64,000 bases of DNA, taken from NCBI GenBank assembly GCA_036417435.1, contig CM070903.1, forward strand, positions 56,644,001-56,708,000, given 5' to 3'. This document shows positions 1 through 12,205 of this stretch, in pieces; the stretch's first letter is position 1; each line of letters starts with the position of its first letter. The notes under the pieces are model-generated. The model had not been told where the DNA came from, searched no databases, and saw only the letters and a list, made by a program, of their open reading frames with translations. The stretch is from Inia geoffrensis (taxonomy: Eukaryota > Chordata > Mammalia > Artiodactyla > Iniidae). The translations under genes were made by a program, and so were the position numbers.

Positions 1-2235
1 AAAATCCAGTCTGAAAATCTCTCATTTAATTGGGGTGTTTAACCTATTTTCATTTAATGCAATTATTGATATGGTTGGGTTAAAAGCAACATTCTTGATA
101 TCTGTTTTTTATTTGTACCATCTGTTCTTTATTTTTTCCTCTTTTTATGACTTCTTCTAGATTACATCAGCATTTTTTTATGATTCCATTTTATCTTCAT
201 TGTTGGATAATTAGTTACAAATCTATGTTGTGTTATTTTAGTAATTTCTTAGAGTTATTAATAAACATCCCTAATTCGTTACAGTCTACATTCAAATGAT
301 ATAATACCTCTTTAAATCTTAAAACAGTGAACTTTTACTTCCCTCCTCTGACCTTTGTGCTCCAGGTTTTATACATTTTATGCATTGTTATTAATTTTTA
401 CTTTAAAAGGCCAATTATCTCTTTTTTTTTTTTTTTGCGGTACACGGGCCTCTCACTGTTGTGGCCTCTCCCGTTGCGGAGCACAGGCTCTGGACACACA
501 GGCTCAGCAGCCATGGCTCACGGGCCCAGCTGCTCCGTGGCATGTGAGATCTTCCCGGACCAGGGCACGAACCCGTGTCCCCTGCATCGGCAGGCGTACT
601 CTCTACCACTGCGCCACCAGGGAAGCCCCAATTATCTTTTTAAAAGGCTTAAATAATAAAAAAAATGTCTTCAGGTTTAGCCCTGTAGTTAACATTTCTA
701 AAACCCCTCAATGCTTTGTATAGATCCAGGCTTCCATCTAGTATCAGTATTCTTCAGCTTAAAGGACTTCCTTTAACATTTATTTTTCAAGCCTGCTGGT
801 GATGAATTCCCTCAGCATTTATGTATCTGAGAAAGTCTTTATCTGCCTTCATTTTTGAAAGATATTTTCATTGGGTAAAAAATTTCAAGGTTGAGTTGAC
901 TATATGTTTCTTTCAGTGATTTAAAGATACTGTTCTATGGATTTCTTAGTTGCATTGTTTCTGAAGAAAAATATGGTGTCATACTTGTCTTTGTCCCTCT
1001 GTGTTCTTACTCTTCTCTGATTGTTTTAAGATTTTTTTTATCACTGGTTTTAAACAATATGCAATATTTCTTTAAATATGTTTTTTATCCCATTCCCCAT
1101 TTCCAGGTTCTTCAACTACTTGCAAATTACTCCACATTTTACTTATATGTTTATTTCATTTTTTTTTTTTCTGTTTTATTTTGGATAATTTCTCTTGCTG
1201 TGTCTTCAAGGTCACTAATTCTAAAATGTTTATCTGTCAGTAATCCCTGAGAGATATTTTTAATCTCAGACAATTTAGCTTTTATCTCCATAAATTCAGT
1301 TTGGGTATTTTCTTCTTGCATCTTTCATGTCTCTATCAAACATGTTTAATCTTCTAACATCTTGTACATATTGAATACAGTTATAACAACTGTTTTAATG
1401 TTTTTATCTAGTTCTATCATCTGTCATTCAGAGTTTCAACTGATTGATTTTTCTCATTCTGGGTTGTATTTTCCTACTTTCAAAAATTCTTGGTAATTTT
1501 TCATTAGGCAGAAAATACTGTGAATTTTACTTTGTTTGGTGATAGATATTTTTGTAATCCTACGATACTCTTGAGTTTTGTTCTGGGAGTGGTCAAGTTA
1601 CTTGGACACAAATTGATTCTTTAGAGTCTTGCTTTTTAAACTTTGTTAAGCAGGACCAGAGTAGGGTCTTGCCCCAGTAATAGGCTGAATTTAACTTAGG
1701 TAAAAAGCTATTCTGACCCTCTGAATTATGAGGTTTTTCACCCCAGCTGTTGAAAACAAGTACTATTCCCAGCCTTTTGTGAGCCATAGGCACTGTTTTC
1801 TCTACTCTTTTTTCTAGGTCTTTCCCCAAGCTTTGCTAGTTTTCTTACATGCATGCACTGATCAGTATTCAGCTGAATCCTCAGTGCGGACTCTTTACAC
1901 ATCTCCAGAGTTCTTTCTATGTGCAGCTTTTTCCTATTCAGTACTCTGCCTTCTTGGTTTCTCTTGACCTGCTTCATCTCCTCAGTTCAGGAGATCAGTG
2001 GTCAATACTTACACTCCCTCTACCTGCTCTAGGGCCTGAAAACTTTCTCCAGGCAATAAGATAGGGCAATAGTAGGGTTCGCCTCATTTATTTCCCATCG
2101 TTCAGGGATCATTTTTCTTCATTGCCTGATGTTCAAAGTCTTGAGTATCATTGTCTCATATACGTTGTCTGGATTTTAGTTGTTTAAAGTGGGAGGGAAT
2201 ATATTCAAGTGAGAGGATAAATCCAAGATGTTATT
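1..2235 (-). mobile_element. Ancient L1 (L1M/HAL1 type), 5' UTR and ORF1 region
   Basis: From about 640 to 2130 the text matches the reverse complement of an old mammalian L1 5' region. It includes segments like gaattttactttgtttggtg, tcttgagttttgttctggga and catgcatgcactgatcagta. The left 420 bases are probably a continuation but are more diverged. A younger SINE (422-629) interrupts it. There is no intact frame. Confidence 0.7.
422..629 (-). mobile_element. CHR-2-like SINE
   Basis: A cetacean tRNA-derived SINE in minus orientation, with a T run at 422-436 (its A tail), a body of about 190 bp and the tRNA-related head ending gggaagcccc. The repeat aattatct occurs just before (413-420) and just after (630-637), consistent with the target-site duplication. 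Confidence 0.95.
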
Positions 2236-3100
2236 CTATCTTGATGAGAAGCAGAACCCCAAGCACCTCATTTCACTTTAGTGTAATTTTACAATATATT
2301 TTTAGTGTAATTTTGTGTAATTCTATAACCTAATCAGGACTCTTTGAAATGTTAATTAATAAGCTATGAATTACTGATCATCACGCAATCATTAAAAATA
2401 TATATATACTTCACCTATGACAGTTCTCAGAGATTATGACCCAGGAGGAGTATCATTATAAACTTTCACATTTCAACTGAAAAAGAAAATGTACAGAAGA
2501 AAATATAGAGAACATATCTGACTAGAAAAACAGATGAATTCCAAAGTCTTAAGATTTTCACTGAAACTATCTTAAGGTCCCAAAAAGTTCAACTTAAATC
2601 TCAAGAATAGGAAAAATAACTCATCTTCCTTTGGTATTAAAGGACTTATTTCTAGAAGAGTGAAGGCAGGATGATTAGTTTTGAAATATGCTGAAACCCC
2701 TCTGAGGTTTTGCCTTCATCTGATAAACAGAATTGGTAATTTATATTAAGACGCCAAACAAAATTCAGAGAAGGTAACAAGAAAGAATACAAATTTGACA
2801 GATGCTCTAGTAATGATGCTTGCTGTTCCTTTAACCTCTTCTGAGGAAGCTGCCTTACCTACTCATAGCTTCTACCACCTAAGACATCACGGCAAGACAG
2901 TGCATCCTCTAAATGAATCTATAGACTGGACAGTTATCAGTGGGGGCTGAGCCAAAAGGAAGCTATTAAACAGAATTGGGGCCTTGGGAAACAAGGCACA
3001 ACTGCAATGGGACAGAAACTAAGAGTAAACACAAGGAGATAGTTGGTAGAGAATGGAATTCAAGACTCTATAAGTGGTCAGATTAATTAGAAAATCAATA
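2236..3100. other. Unassigned AT-rich sequence
   Basis: No convincing gene or repeat family seen. A short TA run lies near 2399-2407. Confidence 0.5.
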
Positions 3101-3320
3101 TAACAACTATTATTTATTAAGAACTTACCAAGTGCAAGACACTGGTCTAAGTGCTTACCTGCATACATAATTTAATTATGTAACACCCTAAAAGATGGAT
3201 GCTATTACAATCATAATCTTACAGATGAGAAAACCAAGACCGATAAAGATTAACTTGCCCAATATTGCACAAATAAGTTATAGATTCAGGATCTGAACAA
3301 GCAGTCCAAGTCCAGAGCTG
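3101..3320 (-). repeat. MIR SINE
   Basis: Shows the MIR series in reverse: tatttattaagaacttacca, then gatgagaaaaccaag, then aacttgcccaatattgcac. Old and diverged. Confidence 0.8.
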
Positions 3321-5329
3321 GATCTGTTAAGGAGCTGATACCTTCAGTTGGTTAAAAGCACCTTGGGCTCTAGTTCTGGATTGTCCTTATACCCTACCTA
3401 TTAAATCATAATGATCTCTCTCTATTTCTAGTATTTAAAATCAAAAGAAGCTAACTAAAACAAATTGAAAAAAAGTATTTCTTAAAAATGTTGAAAAATA
3501 ATGAAATTTACGGTAGTTTTCACAATACTAAGAACCTCTCTAGTTTAGGACAAATCTAAATATAAGTCCACTTAACTGACAGTCTGTAGCTTTCAATAAA
3601 CACCAAGACTTCTACCACAAAATGTTCATATTAAAGTGTTTTTTACAAGCTAGTATTTTATTAATGCCACTTGCCTTTAAATACCTAGACATTTCTTTAT
3701 CTGTCTTGTATCCCAATTTTAGGGGAAAGAAATAGATGTCATTGCTTCGGTGACTTTGGATGCTAAATCAAGTCCGCTCCTATAATAGACAAAATCCAAA
3801 ACAAACTTGCAAAAAAAATTCCAACGTTAAAGCTAAAACCTTGTTTTGTGCTCAATTTTGTCTAATTTTGAACACAGAGTTGAACGTTATCTCATTTAGA
3901 ATCAGAGAAAATTTTATTTTAATCAAAATGGAAAGAGTGGAATAAGAGTTTCAATGAGTACTGTCTTCGGCTGCCTTTGATATAATAAAGAACTCTCTTA
4001 ACAAATCAGTATCCGTCACCAACCTTGAGAGTTAGTAGATATTTGGTTTGGTTTTATTTTCATCTAACTTGATTGAGACAGTAGTTGGTAGATTAATTTT
4101 AAAAACTGGTCCAAGTGTTGAGTAATAAAAAGGTACCATTAGCATTTTAACTTAAAATGTATAAATATTTTTTATTAAACTTTTGATGTAGGGCAAGACC
4201 ATTTCTTAAGAAAGCCTATGATAGGAGTTCCATGCCATCTTGTATAATTCTCACTGCCCATAAGACACTGTCTATAGTCCCAGTTTTAGTTTCTTTAAAG
4301 TGAAATTAGAACTTAAAAACATTTGTGATGAAATGTAAGTGCAGAATCCCTCTAGACGTTTTCTTCCAAGACTTTTACGGGAACTTTACCCACATCTAAT
4401 TTGGCAGCAATTTTTAAGCAAGTCACATTTATTTTTTTCTTGGCAAAACAGTGAACTTAATTATCATACAGAAAGTTCTATCCACACCCATATTTCATTA
4501 GGACACATAATAATTATCTTATGTAATTACGATAACAAGTATAGCTAGCAAGTTTAGCGATAAACACCGCTGACTCTCGGGAAGTATACAACCCTGGTGG
4601 TGGAAGAAATTCAGCAGGCTATAAGAGTCTTATCTACTGGCCTTTACCACATAAGCAATAGTAGTAGCTGAAATTCTACCAATAGAAAGATTAATTTTTG
4701 AATTAAGCATTATTGTGTTTTTGTAGCCTTTCTTCAAAGAACAGAGAGAGAAAACTATTGAGCCAGCAGGAGCAAACTGTCAGTAGTTCTCCAATTTTTA
4801 TTCTCCCATTTATTCTTTCTCAGTATAGAAACTCGATTTTTTAACTGGTGACCAAGCAGGCCTTAATATTTCCCCAGCTTAAAAAATTTTAGACAGATCT
4901 CTTCCTGACTGTAAGTCCCCGACCTCCCCTCTCCTGGAGTATTCAATTTAAAATACTTGTAATTACAAATGACTTCTTTGTCCCCTTTGAAATGTATATA
5001 AATTTCCTTAGGAGCCTCTTGGCAGTTTGAGGACCCAGGGGATGTCTTTCTCAAGGTCCTGGGAACCACTTCTTTGAAATGTAAACATTATTTCTCAGTC
5101 TCCTAAGGAGGGTAGACGCCTAACTCTAGTGGGTACCTTGCTCCAAGTTGTAAAACTACCTTCTGTCATGGAGATAGGAGAAAATTTACATTTCCTTTGG
5201 GTAAGGCCAATGAGCAAACAGGTGGCCTAAGTGTACCCGCACCCCAGCTCCTAAAATTTTTCCAGTCCTTTGTTTCAGTGGAGTTAAGTTCAGTCTCCCC
5301 CTTCTATTGCAACAGTCTTGAATACAGTC
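3321..5329. other. Unassigned intergenic sequence
   Basis: About 2 kb with no recognised repeat, exon or RNA gene. Open frames are all under 70 codons and show no family resemblance. Confidence 0.5.
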
Positions 5330-5343
5330 TTCCTTGCCTGTTT

Positions 5344-5543
5344 TTTGTTTGTTTGTTTGTTTTTTTGCAGTACGCAGGCCTCTCACTGCTGTGGCCTCTC
5401 CCGTTGTGGAGCACAGGCTCAGCGGCCATGGCCCACGGGCCCAGCCGCTCCGCGGCATGTGGGATCCTCCCAGACCGGGGCACGAACCCGCGTCCCCTGC
5501 ATCGGCAGGCGGACTCTCAACCACTGCGCCACCAGGGAAGCCC
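5344..5543 (-). mobile_element. CHR-2-like SINE
   Basis: Minus-orientation SINE with a TTTG-type tail. It is flanked by a perfect duplication, ttccttgcctgttt, at 5330-5343 and 5544-5557, so the insertion edges are clear. Confidence 0.96.
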
Positions 5544-5683
5544 TTCCTTGCCTGTTTAACTTTGTCCTGTGCAATTGATGCTGGGTGCATAGTTGCTGGA
5601 ACAACTTTCCCCCCTGAAGCTGGGTGTGGCCTACTTAGGTAGTCTTTTTCTCTAGCTGGAATAAAGATGAGATGGCTGACATG

Positions 5684-6302
5684 TGATTCAACAATCCCAC
5701 CCTTGGGCACATATCTGGAGAAAACTCTAATTTGAAAAAGTACATGCACCCCAACGTTCATAGCAGCCAAGATAAGGAAGCAACTTAAGTGTTCATCAAC
5801 AGATGAATGGATAAAGAAAATGTGGTATACATAGACAATGGAATACTACTCAGCCATCAAAAGAATGAAATAATGCCATTTGCAGCAACATAGATGGACC
5901 TAGAGATTATCATACTAAGTAAACCAGAAAGAGAAAGACATATACCGCATGATATCATTTATATATGGAATCTAAAATACGATACAAATAAACTTATTTA
6001 CAAAACAGAAACATAATCACAGACATAGAAAAACTTATGGTTACCAAAGGGGAAATGAGGTGGGGAAGGGCTAATTAGGGGTTTGGGATTAGCAGATACA
6101 AACTACTATGTATAAAGAAACAACAAGGTCCTACCTTATAGTACAGTGAACTATATTCAACATCCTGTAATAAACCATAATGGAAAAGAATATAAAAGTG
6201 TATATATATATATGTATATATATATATAACTGAATCACTTTACTGTATACCAGAAACTAACACAATATTATAAATCAACTATACTTTAATTAAAAAAAAA
6301 CA
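5684..6302 (+). mobile_element. L1 3' end fragment
   Basis: Contains the end of ORF2 (gttcatcaacagatgaatgg, acaatggaatactactcagc) and a 3' UTR ending in an A run near 6292-6300. A TA-rich microsatellite (6202-6229) lies inside it. Confidence 0.92.
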
Positions 6303-6530
6303 AGATGTGAAGGCTGAATTTGAGCAGCCATGTTAGATCACAGGACGGAAGCCACAGGCTAAAGATGGCAGAGAAACAACAGGAAGAGCCTAAGCCCCTA
6401 ACACATGCAACATCATTCCAATCTTGGACCAACTATATCCAGCATCTTTAATGTGAGAGAGAAATTTCTGTTTTATTTAAGCCATTGCTATTTTGATGTT
6501 TCTGTTACTTCCAGGTGGGCCTCATCTAAG
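6303..6530 (+). repeat. Old interspersed repeat fragment, family not named
   Basis: The segment ending ttatttaagccattgctatt then gatgtttctgttact is a widespread mammalian repeat end. A related longer copy lies at 28390-28840. I cannot name the family with confidence. Confidence 0.5.
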
Positions 6531-7311
6531 TAATGCATCCACAAATATCTTGGTTTCATTCTTTAGCTAACTTTTCTCCAGCAGGTAATAGGGAGTGCTA
6601 AAATAGTGTTGTTTGGGGTTGCGGTGGGTTGGCAGAATGAGATCCATTGGTATATATCCATGCACAGTATCTGTTCCATACCAGTCAGAATAATCTTAGA
6701 GATTAAAGAAAAGCCAGTTTTCAGGAAGATAAATACATATTGAAATTCCTCACATGTGCATTTCCTCTACATTAAAATTTAGACCTTTTTCTTTTTAATT
6801 TAGACTGTTTTATATATGATTTTGAAAACTAAATTTGCATACCGTTATTGATTATTTACAAGTTCAGAGGAAATACAATCAAAAGAATAAAATTGTGCCT
6901 TAAGAGATCACTGAAAAGAAACTATTTGGCAAGATATTTTAAATATTTTAAATAAATATTAAACAACTAGTTTGCCACTCTAAATCTTGCTATCAAATTG
7001 TTAGGGACAATAACAATTGCTGTACTTTTAATTACCAAATTGTTATCAGTTTGACCTAATTCAGTCAGCCCATCTGGCCCTGGAAGACAAAGTTCCAGCA
7101 AAGATGTAAATTAAGTCGCCTGCAGAGTTCAACCCTGATATGGGTCAGAGGAAAGCAATAGAGAAGTGAGATAAGATTCTAAGCAGGAGGCAGGTGTGCA
7201 GCCTCTTGTTGTACAGCACTTAGGCAAGCAAGTTTCCTTGTTCCTCTAGCCAGGAGTGCCGCAGTGTCCCCTGCTCTATAAGTTTTTAAACCTTTGATTA
7301 CCTTAAAAAAG
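6531..7311. other. Unassigned sequence
   Basis: Nothing recognisable beyond AT-rich sequence. Confidence 0.45.
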
Positions 7312-7322
7312 GAAGACCTTTG

Positions 7323-7532
7323 GGGCTTCCCTGGTGGCGCAGTGGTTGAGAGTCCGCCTTCCGATGCGGGGAACGTGGGTTCGTGTCCCTGTCCGGCAAG
7401 ATCCCACATGCCGCGGAGTGGCTGGGCCCGTGAGCCATGGCTACTGAGCCTGCGCGTCCGGAGCCTGCGTTCCGCAACGGGTGAGGCCACAACAGTGAGA
7501 GGCCCGCATACTGCAAAAAAAAAAAAAAAAAA
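7323..7532 (+). mobile_element. CHR-2-like SINE
   Basis: Plus-orientation SINE with a long A tail. The flanks gaagacctttg (7312-7322) and gaaaacctttg (7533-7543) are a duplication with one mismatch. Confidence 0.95.
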
Positions 7533-7543
7533 GAAAACCTTTG

Positions 7544-8429
7544 CCTGGGTCTGTTGACATCTTTTTGTCAATTTTGCCATTCTTGCGTTCTTTGCATTCA
7601 GTGAGGAATAACACATACTTCATTTGCAGTATCAGAATGTGGAAGATTAATGCTATATACACCTTCTTTCACTGTTAATAAGTAAAATCCCATTCATCTC
7701 TTAGTCCATTTCTGCAAATAAAAATGAGGTCTCAAGCCTGCTTTTTACTTTTTATGCTAAGTAATGAGGTCTACAAAGCCTCGTCTTTAAAAAAAAGTAC
7801 CAGCCTTCACAATTAACAAGAGGAGTCTAAAAGAAATGATGTCCCCTCTCTCCTTAAGTTACAGAGATAGAGAGCTTTCTGCATCATAAAACAAATTCAA
7901 AAGTTCTGATTTGATAAGGTATTAAATTGAGAACATTCACAAGAATATCAATCTTGTCTCTTGCGCAAAAAGGAGATTTTGTGAATATTCATAACCATTA
8001 CCAAATTGTACTGTTCTATTAATATAAATTTGTCCTTGGAAGCAGCATTTGAAGAAGAGATTCTTGTAAGACTTTGAAGACTTTAGAGATTGTTGCCATG
8101 CCCTGTAATAACAACCAAAAGAAACTTGCAGTTCTGATTAGTTATCTTACCTGAACCGGTAGTATTATTGTAACTCTCATCTCAGTGTTTTTAAACAATA
8201 TAAATACTTGTTGTACTAGTAAGTCATAACGGGAAATAATCACTGGCATTTTCCAGTTCTCTGACAATCATGATTGAACAACTTAAAGCCAATAACTGCA
8301 ATTTTTCTTATTTTAACAAGGAGATTGTCTACTAACTTATCAGGAATAACATGTCACAAATATTTGAAAATGGAGGAATAATCCACCTATAGGCAGCCTA
8401 CAAGTAATATATCTAAAACATAAGGATAC
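7544..8429. other. Unassigned sequence between two SINEs
   Basis: No gene or named repeat seen. Two CHR-2-like SINEs in the same orientation bracket this 0.9-kb stretch. Confidence 0.45.
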
Positions 8430-8446
8430 AAAAAATTAAAAAGATG

Positions 8447-8652
8447 GGGCTTCCCTGGTGGCGCAGTGGTTGAGCGCCCGCCTGCTGATGCAGGGGACGC
8501 CGGTTCGTGCCCCGGTCTGGGAGGATCCCACATGCCGCGAGGCGGCTGGGCCCGTGGGTCATGGCCGCTGAGCTTGCGCGTCTGGAGCCTGTGCTCCGCA
8601 ACGGGAGAGGCCACAACAGTGAGAGGCCCGCGTAATGAAAAAAAAAAAAAAA
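8447..8652 (+). mobile_element. CHR-2-like SINE
   Basis: Plus-orientation SINE with an A tail. The flanks aaaaaattaaaaagatg before 8447 and again at 8653-8669 match perfectly. Confidence 0.96.
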
Positions 8653-8689
8653 AAAAATTAAAAAGATGAAAAAAGATATAATAAGCAAG

Positions 8690-10238
8690 TAACAAAAGAA
8701 AGCTGACATAGCTATAATGATGTTAGGCAAAATAGACATGAAAACAGAAAGCAATAATAAAGAGGATCATTGCAATTCATAAAGTTAACATTTACTAAGA
8801 ATATATAGTGATTCTAATTTGTATGTACCTAATATCATATCTAAAGCCAAAATTTACAGAACTAAAAGGAGAAAGTATAAAAATAAGAGACTTTGTTGAG
8901 GAGGAAATTTTTCCTCTACCCTTACTGGTTCTTCTGGCTGGTATAATAATTAAATTAAAATAAGACAGATTAACAGAAGAAAAACCAATTTAGTTTTGTA
9001 TGTATGGGATCCCCAAAAACCTGAAACTCAGAGAAGGAACCAAAGCAGGAAGCTTTTATACCTTTTGGACAAAGAAACAATAAATTTGTGAAGAACTGAC
9101 AAGACAAAGAAGCTTAGGTCTGAGTACTAATTAGTGAAGAATCTAAGCAGAATTTGTTTACACAGCCTTCTCAGCCCTAATTCCCTATCTTTGGTGACAA
9201 GGATGTCTCTTTACCCCCTGGTGCAGGGAAGCTACCTTTCATATGGGAGATTTATTTCCTGCTTTCAGGGGGACAAAGGAGGGTCAGAGGGTCCTTCTGG
9301 CACTGGCTGTTTCTTAAATAACTTTAAAATAATCAATATGCCGCTTTGGCGTATTTTGTCATGGCCTGCCCTGAGCCACCTCAACTTAAACACAACTTTC
9401 TCTGTAATTTATGGATTAATACACAAAGAAATCAATAAGGATTTGGAAGATGCAGAAAATATAGTTAATATTGACCCAATGCAAAACGTATAAGCTGCTG
9501 TGCTCTGGCAAACTGTTATACTGTGAAAGGGTTACAAGTTGGCCCAGAACTTGATTCCCTCTGTCCTAGGGAGTGCAGACAGTGGGTGTCTTGAGCCTCA
9601 CAGATCAGTCTCATCTGACCTCAAGTAACCTCATTCATTTACCCTAGTAAGACATGATATGAAAACGTTTGAGAAGAACTGAGACAATGGACTTGTATAG
9701 AAAACTATATTCAGTAACTAGACATTCTTTTCAGGAACACATGGAACATTTATGAAAATTATTGACCACATTCTGAGCCATAAACTAAGCCTCAATATAC
9801 ATCAAAGAAGCAGAATTACACAGACACATTCTTTGACAATTAAGATAGAAATTGATTTTTTAAAAAATAAGTAAAATAATCATAAATTTGGAAATCATAA
9901 AAAAATTTTTAAAAAGACCATAGATAAAAGAATAATGAAAGTTAAAACTGAAAGGTAAAACTAAACTCTAATTCCACCTACTTGTGGGTTGTTTTTAAGT
10001 GATACTCAGAAGAAAATGCATAGTCTTAAATGCTCATGTTAGAAAAAAAATAAGGTGAAAACTGAAGCATTAAATATCAACTGTAAAAAGCTGGAAATAA
10101 AAATAAACATCAATAAGTCTAAATAGAGAAATAAACAAAGGTAAGAGCAACAATTAATTAGAAAAAGGAAAAAAAAACAGAATTAACAAAGCCAAAGTTT
10201 ATTCGTTGATAAGGCATAATACTTTCAAACTTCTAGAT
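8690..10238 (+). mobile_element. Ancient L1 ORF2 fragment with a foreign insert
   Basis: The segments at 8690-8895 and 9660-10238 read as degraded L1 ORF2 sequence in plus orientation, for example ttattgaccacattctgagc and gaattaacaaagccaaag. Between them lies unrelated sequence (8897-9655). The L1 continues after MER20 at 10459. Confidence 0.7.
8897..9655. repeat. Probable old LTR or other insert within L1
   Basis: This block differs from its L1 flanks and contains phrases of a common repeat (agacagattaacagaagaaa, caaagcaggaagcttttata). It resembles an LTR of an old retrovirus-like element, but I cannot name the family. A 119-codon frame at 9134-9493 has no recognised domain. Confidence 0.4.
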
Positions 10239-10458
10239 CAGTGGTCTGCGACTGAGAGCAATTTTGCTCTCCCCTCTCACAACCTTTCCCAGAGGACACT
10301 CTTGGCAGTGTCTGACGACAAAGAGTGATTGGAAATACAACCTGGGGTGGGGAGTGCTACTGGCATGTAGTGGGTAGATGCTAAAACTGCTGCAAAGCAC
10401 AGGGCAGCCCCCAATAACAGAATCACCTGACCCCAAATGTCAAAGTTGAAAAACCCTG
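10239..10458 (+). mobile_element. MER20 (hAT-Charlie DNA transposon)
   Basis: Starts cagtggtctgcgactgagag and ends gttgaaaaaccctg, with the internal signature ggagtgctactggcatgtag. These are the MER20 ends and core. The 8-bp flanks (ttctagat and cctagtta) are similar, as hAT duplications would be. It sits inside the old L1. Confidence 0.85.
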
Positions 10459-12110
10459 CCTAGTTAGATGGATTAAGAACAGGGAGGAGCCATTAGTACA
10501 CAGTCTTAGGAATGAAAAGGGGCCCATGTCCACAAATACAGAAAAATATTAAGAAGGATAATTATATTATTACCAAATGTATATATGCAAAAATGGGTAG
10601 ACATTTAGATAAAATGCATAAATTCCTAGGAAAATACAAATTACCAGAACTAAAGAAAAGACAGAAAAACTAAAATGTTCTATAACTGTTACAGAAGTTG
10701 ACTCAATAGTTTACAGTCTTCCTACTGAACACAGGTACTCTCCTACTCTGCTGGTAAAGAATACAATACAGTGCACAATGGAGGGCAATTTGGCAATACT
10801 TATAAAAATTACCAATCCATTTGCTCTCTGACACAGCATTTTTATTTTAAAGAATTCATTCTATGGGTACATTAGGATATATTTGAAATTATATTTTTAC
10901 ACAGCATTTACTGCAGCATTATTTGCAACAGCAAAGCAATAGGAATCTTGTTAAATGAACTCTGGTAAAGTCACTAAATGGAATACTATGCAGCTATAAA
11001 GAATGAAGACATACTGTGCAATAATGTGAAAAGCTCTCAGGATATGGATTAAAATTTTTTTAAAAGCACAGTCTGTAACAGTGTATAATGTATGCTGTCT
11101 TTTGCATAAGAAAGTCAGGGGTGGAGGAATAAGAATATACATATATTTGCATTTACTTTTATTTGTATAAAGAAAAATCAATATACACACAAAAAAATCA
11201 AGAAATGGGGTGAACATGGAGAAGGTTGGGAGTGTGGCTTCTCACCTAGAGAACAGAAAAAGAGAAAATAGTCCTTAATCTATTTTATGAGGTTATGATA
11301 ATCTTGATAGCAGAAACAGATAACAATGGTATAAGTCCACCCCACTTAAGAATATAGATACAAAAAATTCTAAATAAAAATTATCAAAACAAACCCTGTA
11401 GTTTATTAAAAACAGCTTGACAAAAGATAGCGCTTTACCACATTAAAGATCTCAATATATGAAGAAAATGCAACATTTATTCATTAAAAAAAAAAAAAAA
11501 CAAAACCTCTCAGGACATTTAGTCTAGAAAATCAAGAGTCAGATAAAGATGCCTACTATTATTACTCCTATTCAACATGATTCTGTGGGATTCTTTTTGG
11601 CATGATAAGAAAAAATAAAAAGTAAATTAAAAAACTAGAGCTATAATAACAGATTATATTATAAACTTTAAAAAATTCCTAAGTTTCCAAAATATTAGAA
11701 TTAGAGAGTTTATAAGAATGCCAGACATAAAAAAAATCAAACCAAAAGCAATTGCATTTTTACATACCAGTAACAGAATACAGCCTAAAATAGTTACCAC
11801 TTATAAATTAATTAATTAATTAAACGGTGCCTTTATGTAAATATAGCAGAGATATGAAAATTTAAATGGAAGACATTAAAGTCTGTTTAAATAAATGGAG
11901 AGAAATGCCATGTTTGTGGATCACAAGAGTCAAAGTTGTAAAGATATCATTTCTTCCTAAATATATGTATAGATTCAATGCATTTCCATCCAAATTCCAA
12001 TAGGCTTTTTCATGAAAGTCAGAGGCTGATTCTAAAATTTATATAGAAATGTAGAGGGCCAAGAATAGCCAAAATACTTTTGAAGGAGAATAAAGTTGGG
12101 GAGAGAAGTT
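10459..12110 (+). mobile_element. Ancient L1 fragments (ORF2 and 3' UTR)
   Basis: 10459-11260 holds late L1 sequence, for example gcaacagcaaagcaatagga and atggaatactatgcagctat. 11330-12110 reads as a separate ORF2 fragment, with ttcaatgcatttccatccaa and tttatatagaaatgtagagg. Both are highly degraded and have no usable frame. Confidence 0.7.
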
Positions 12111-12114
12111 GGTG

Positions 12115-12205
12115 CTGGGACATGAGAGCACACCGAAAAAGAGGGGAGGGGGAGAGGAAGGAGGGAAGTAAGGAGGGGAGGAGAGAGAGAGAAGGAGAAC
12201 GAGAT
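12115..12205. repeat. Purine-rich tract
   Basis: An almost pure A/G run on the plus strand (gggagaggaaggagggaagt and following). Confidence 0.8.

Noticed and set aside
415..609. Open frames through SINEs (also at 5186-5770, 7179-7616, 43357-43710, 52565-52804, 63467-63855) encoding repeated arginine- and proline-rich peptides
   Set aside because: The same peptides recur at every SINE copy because the GC-rich SINE body lacks stops in several frames. They are not genes.
8447..8652. tRNA-like A and B box sequences (ggttcgtgccccgg type) within the SINEs
   Set aside because: These are inherited from the tRNA ancestor of the SINE. No clover-leaf with a proper acceptor stem was seen, so no tRNA gene is called.
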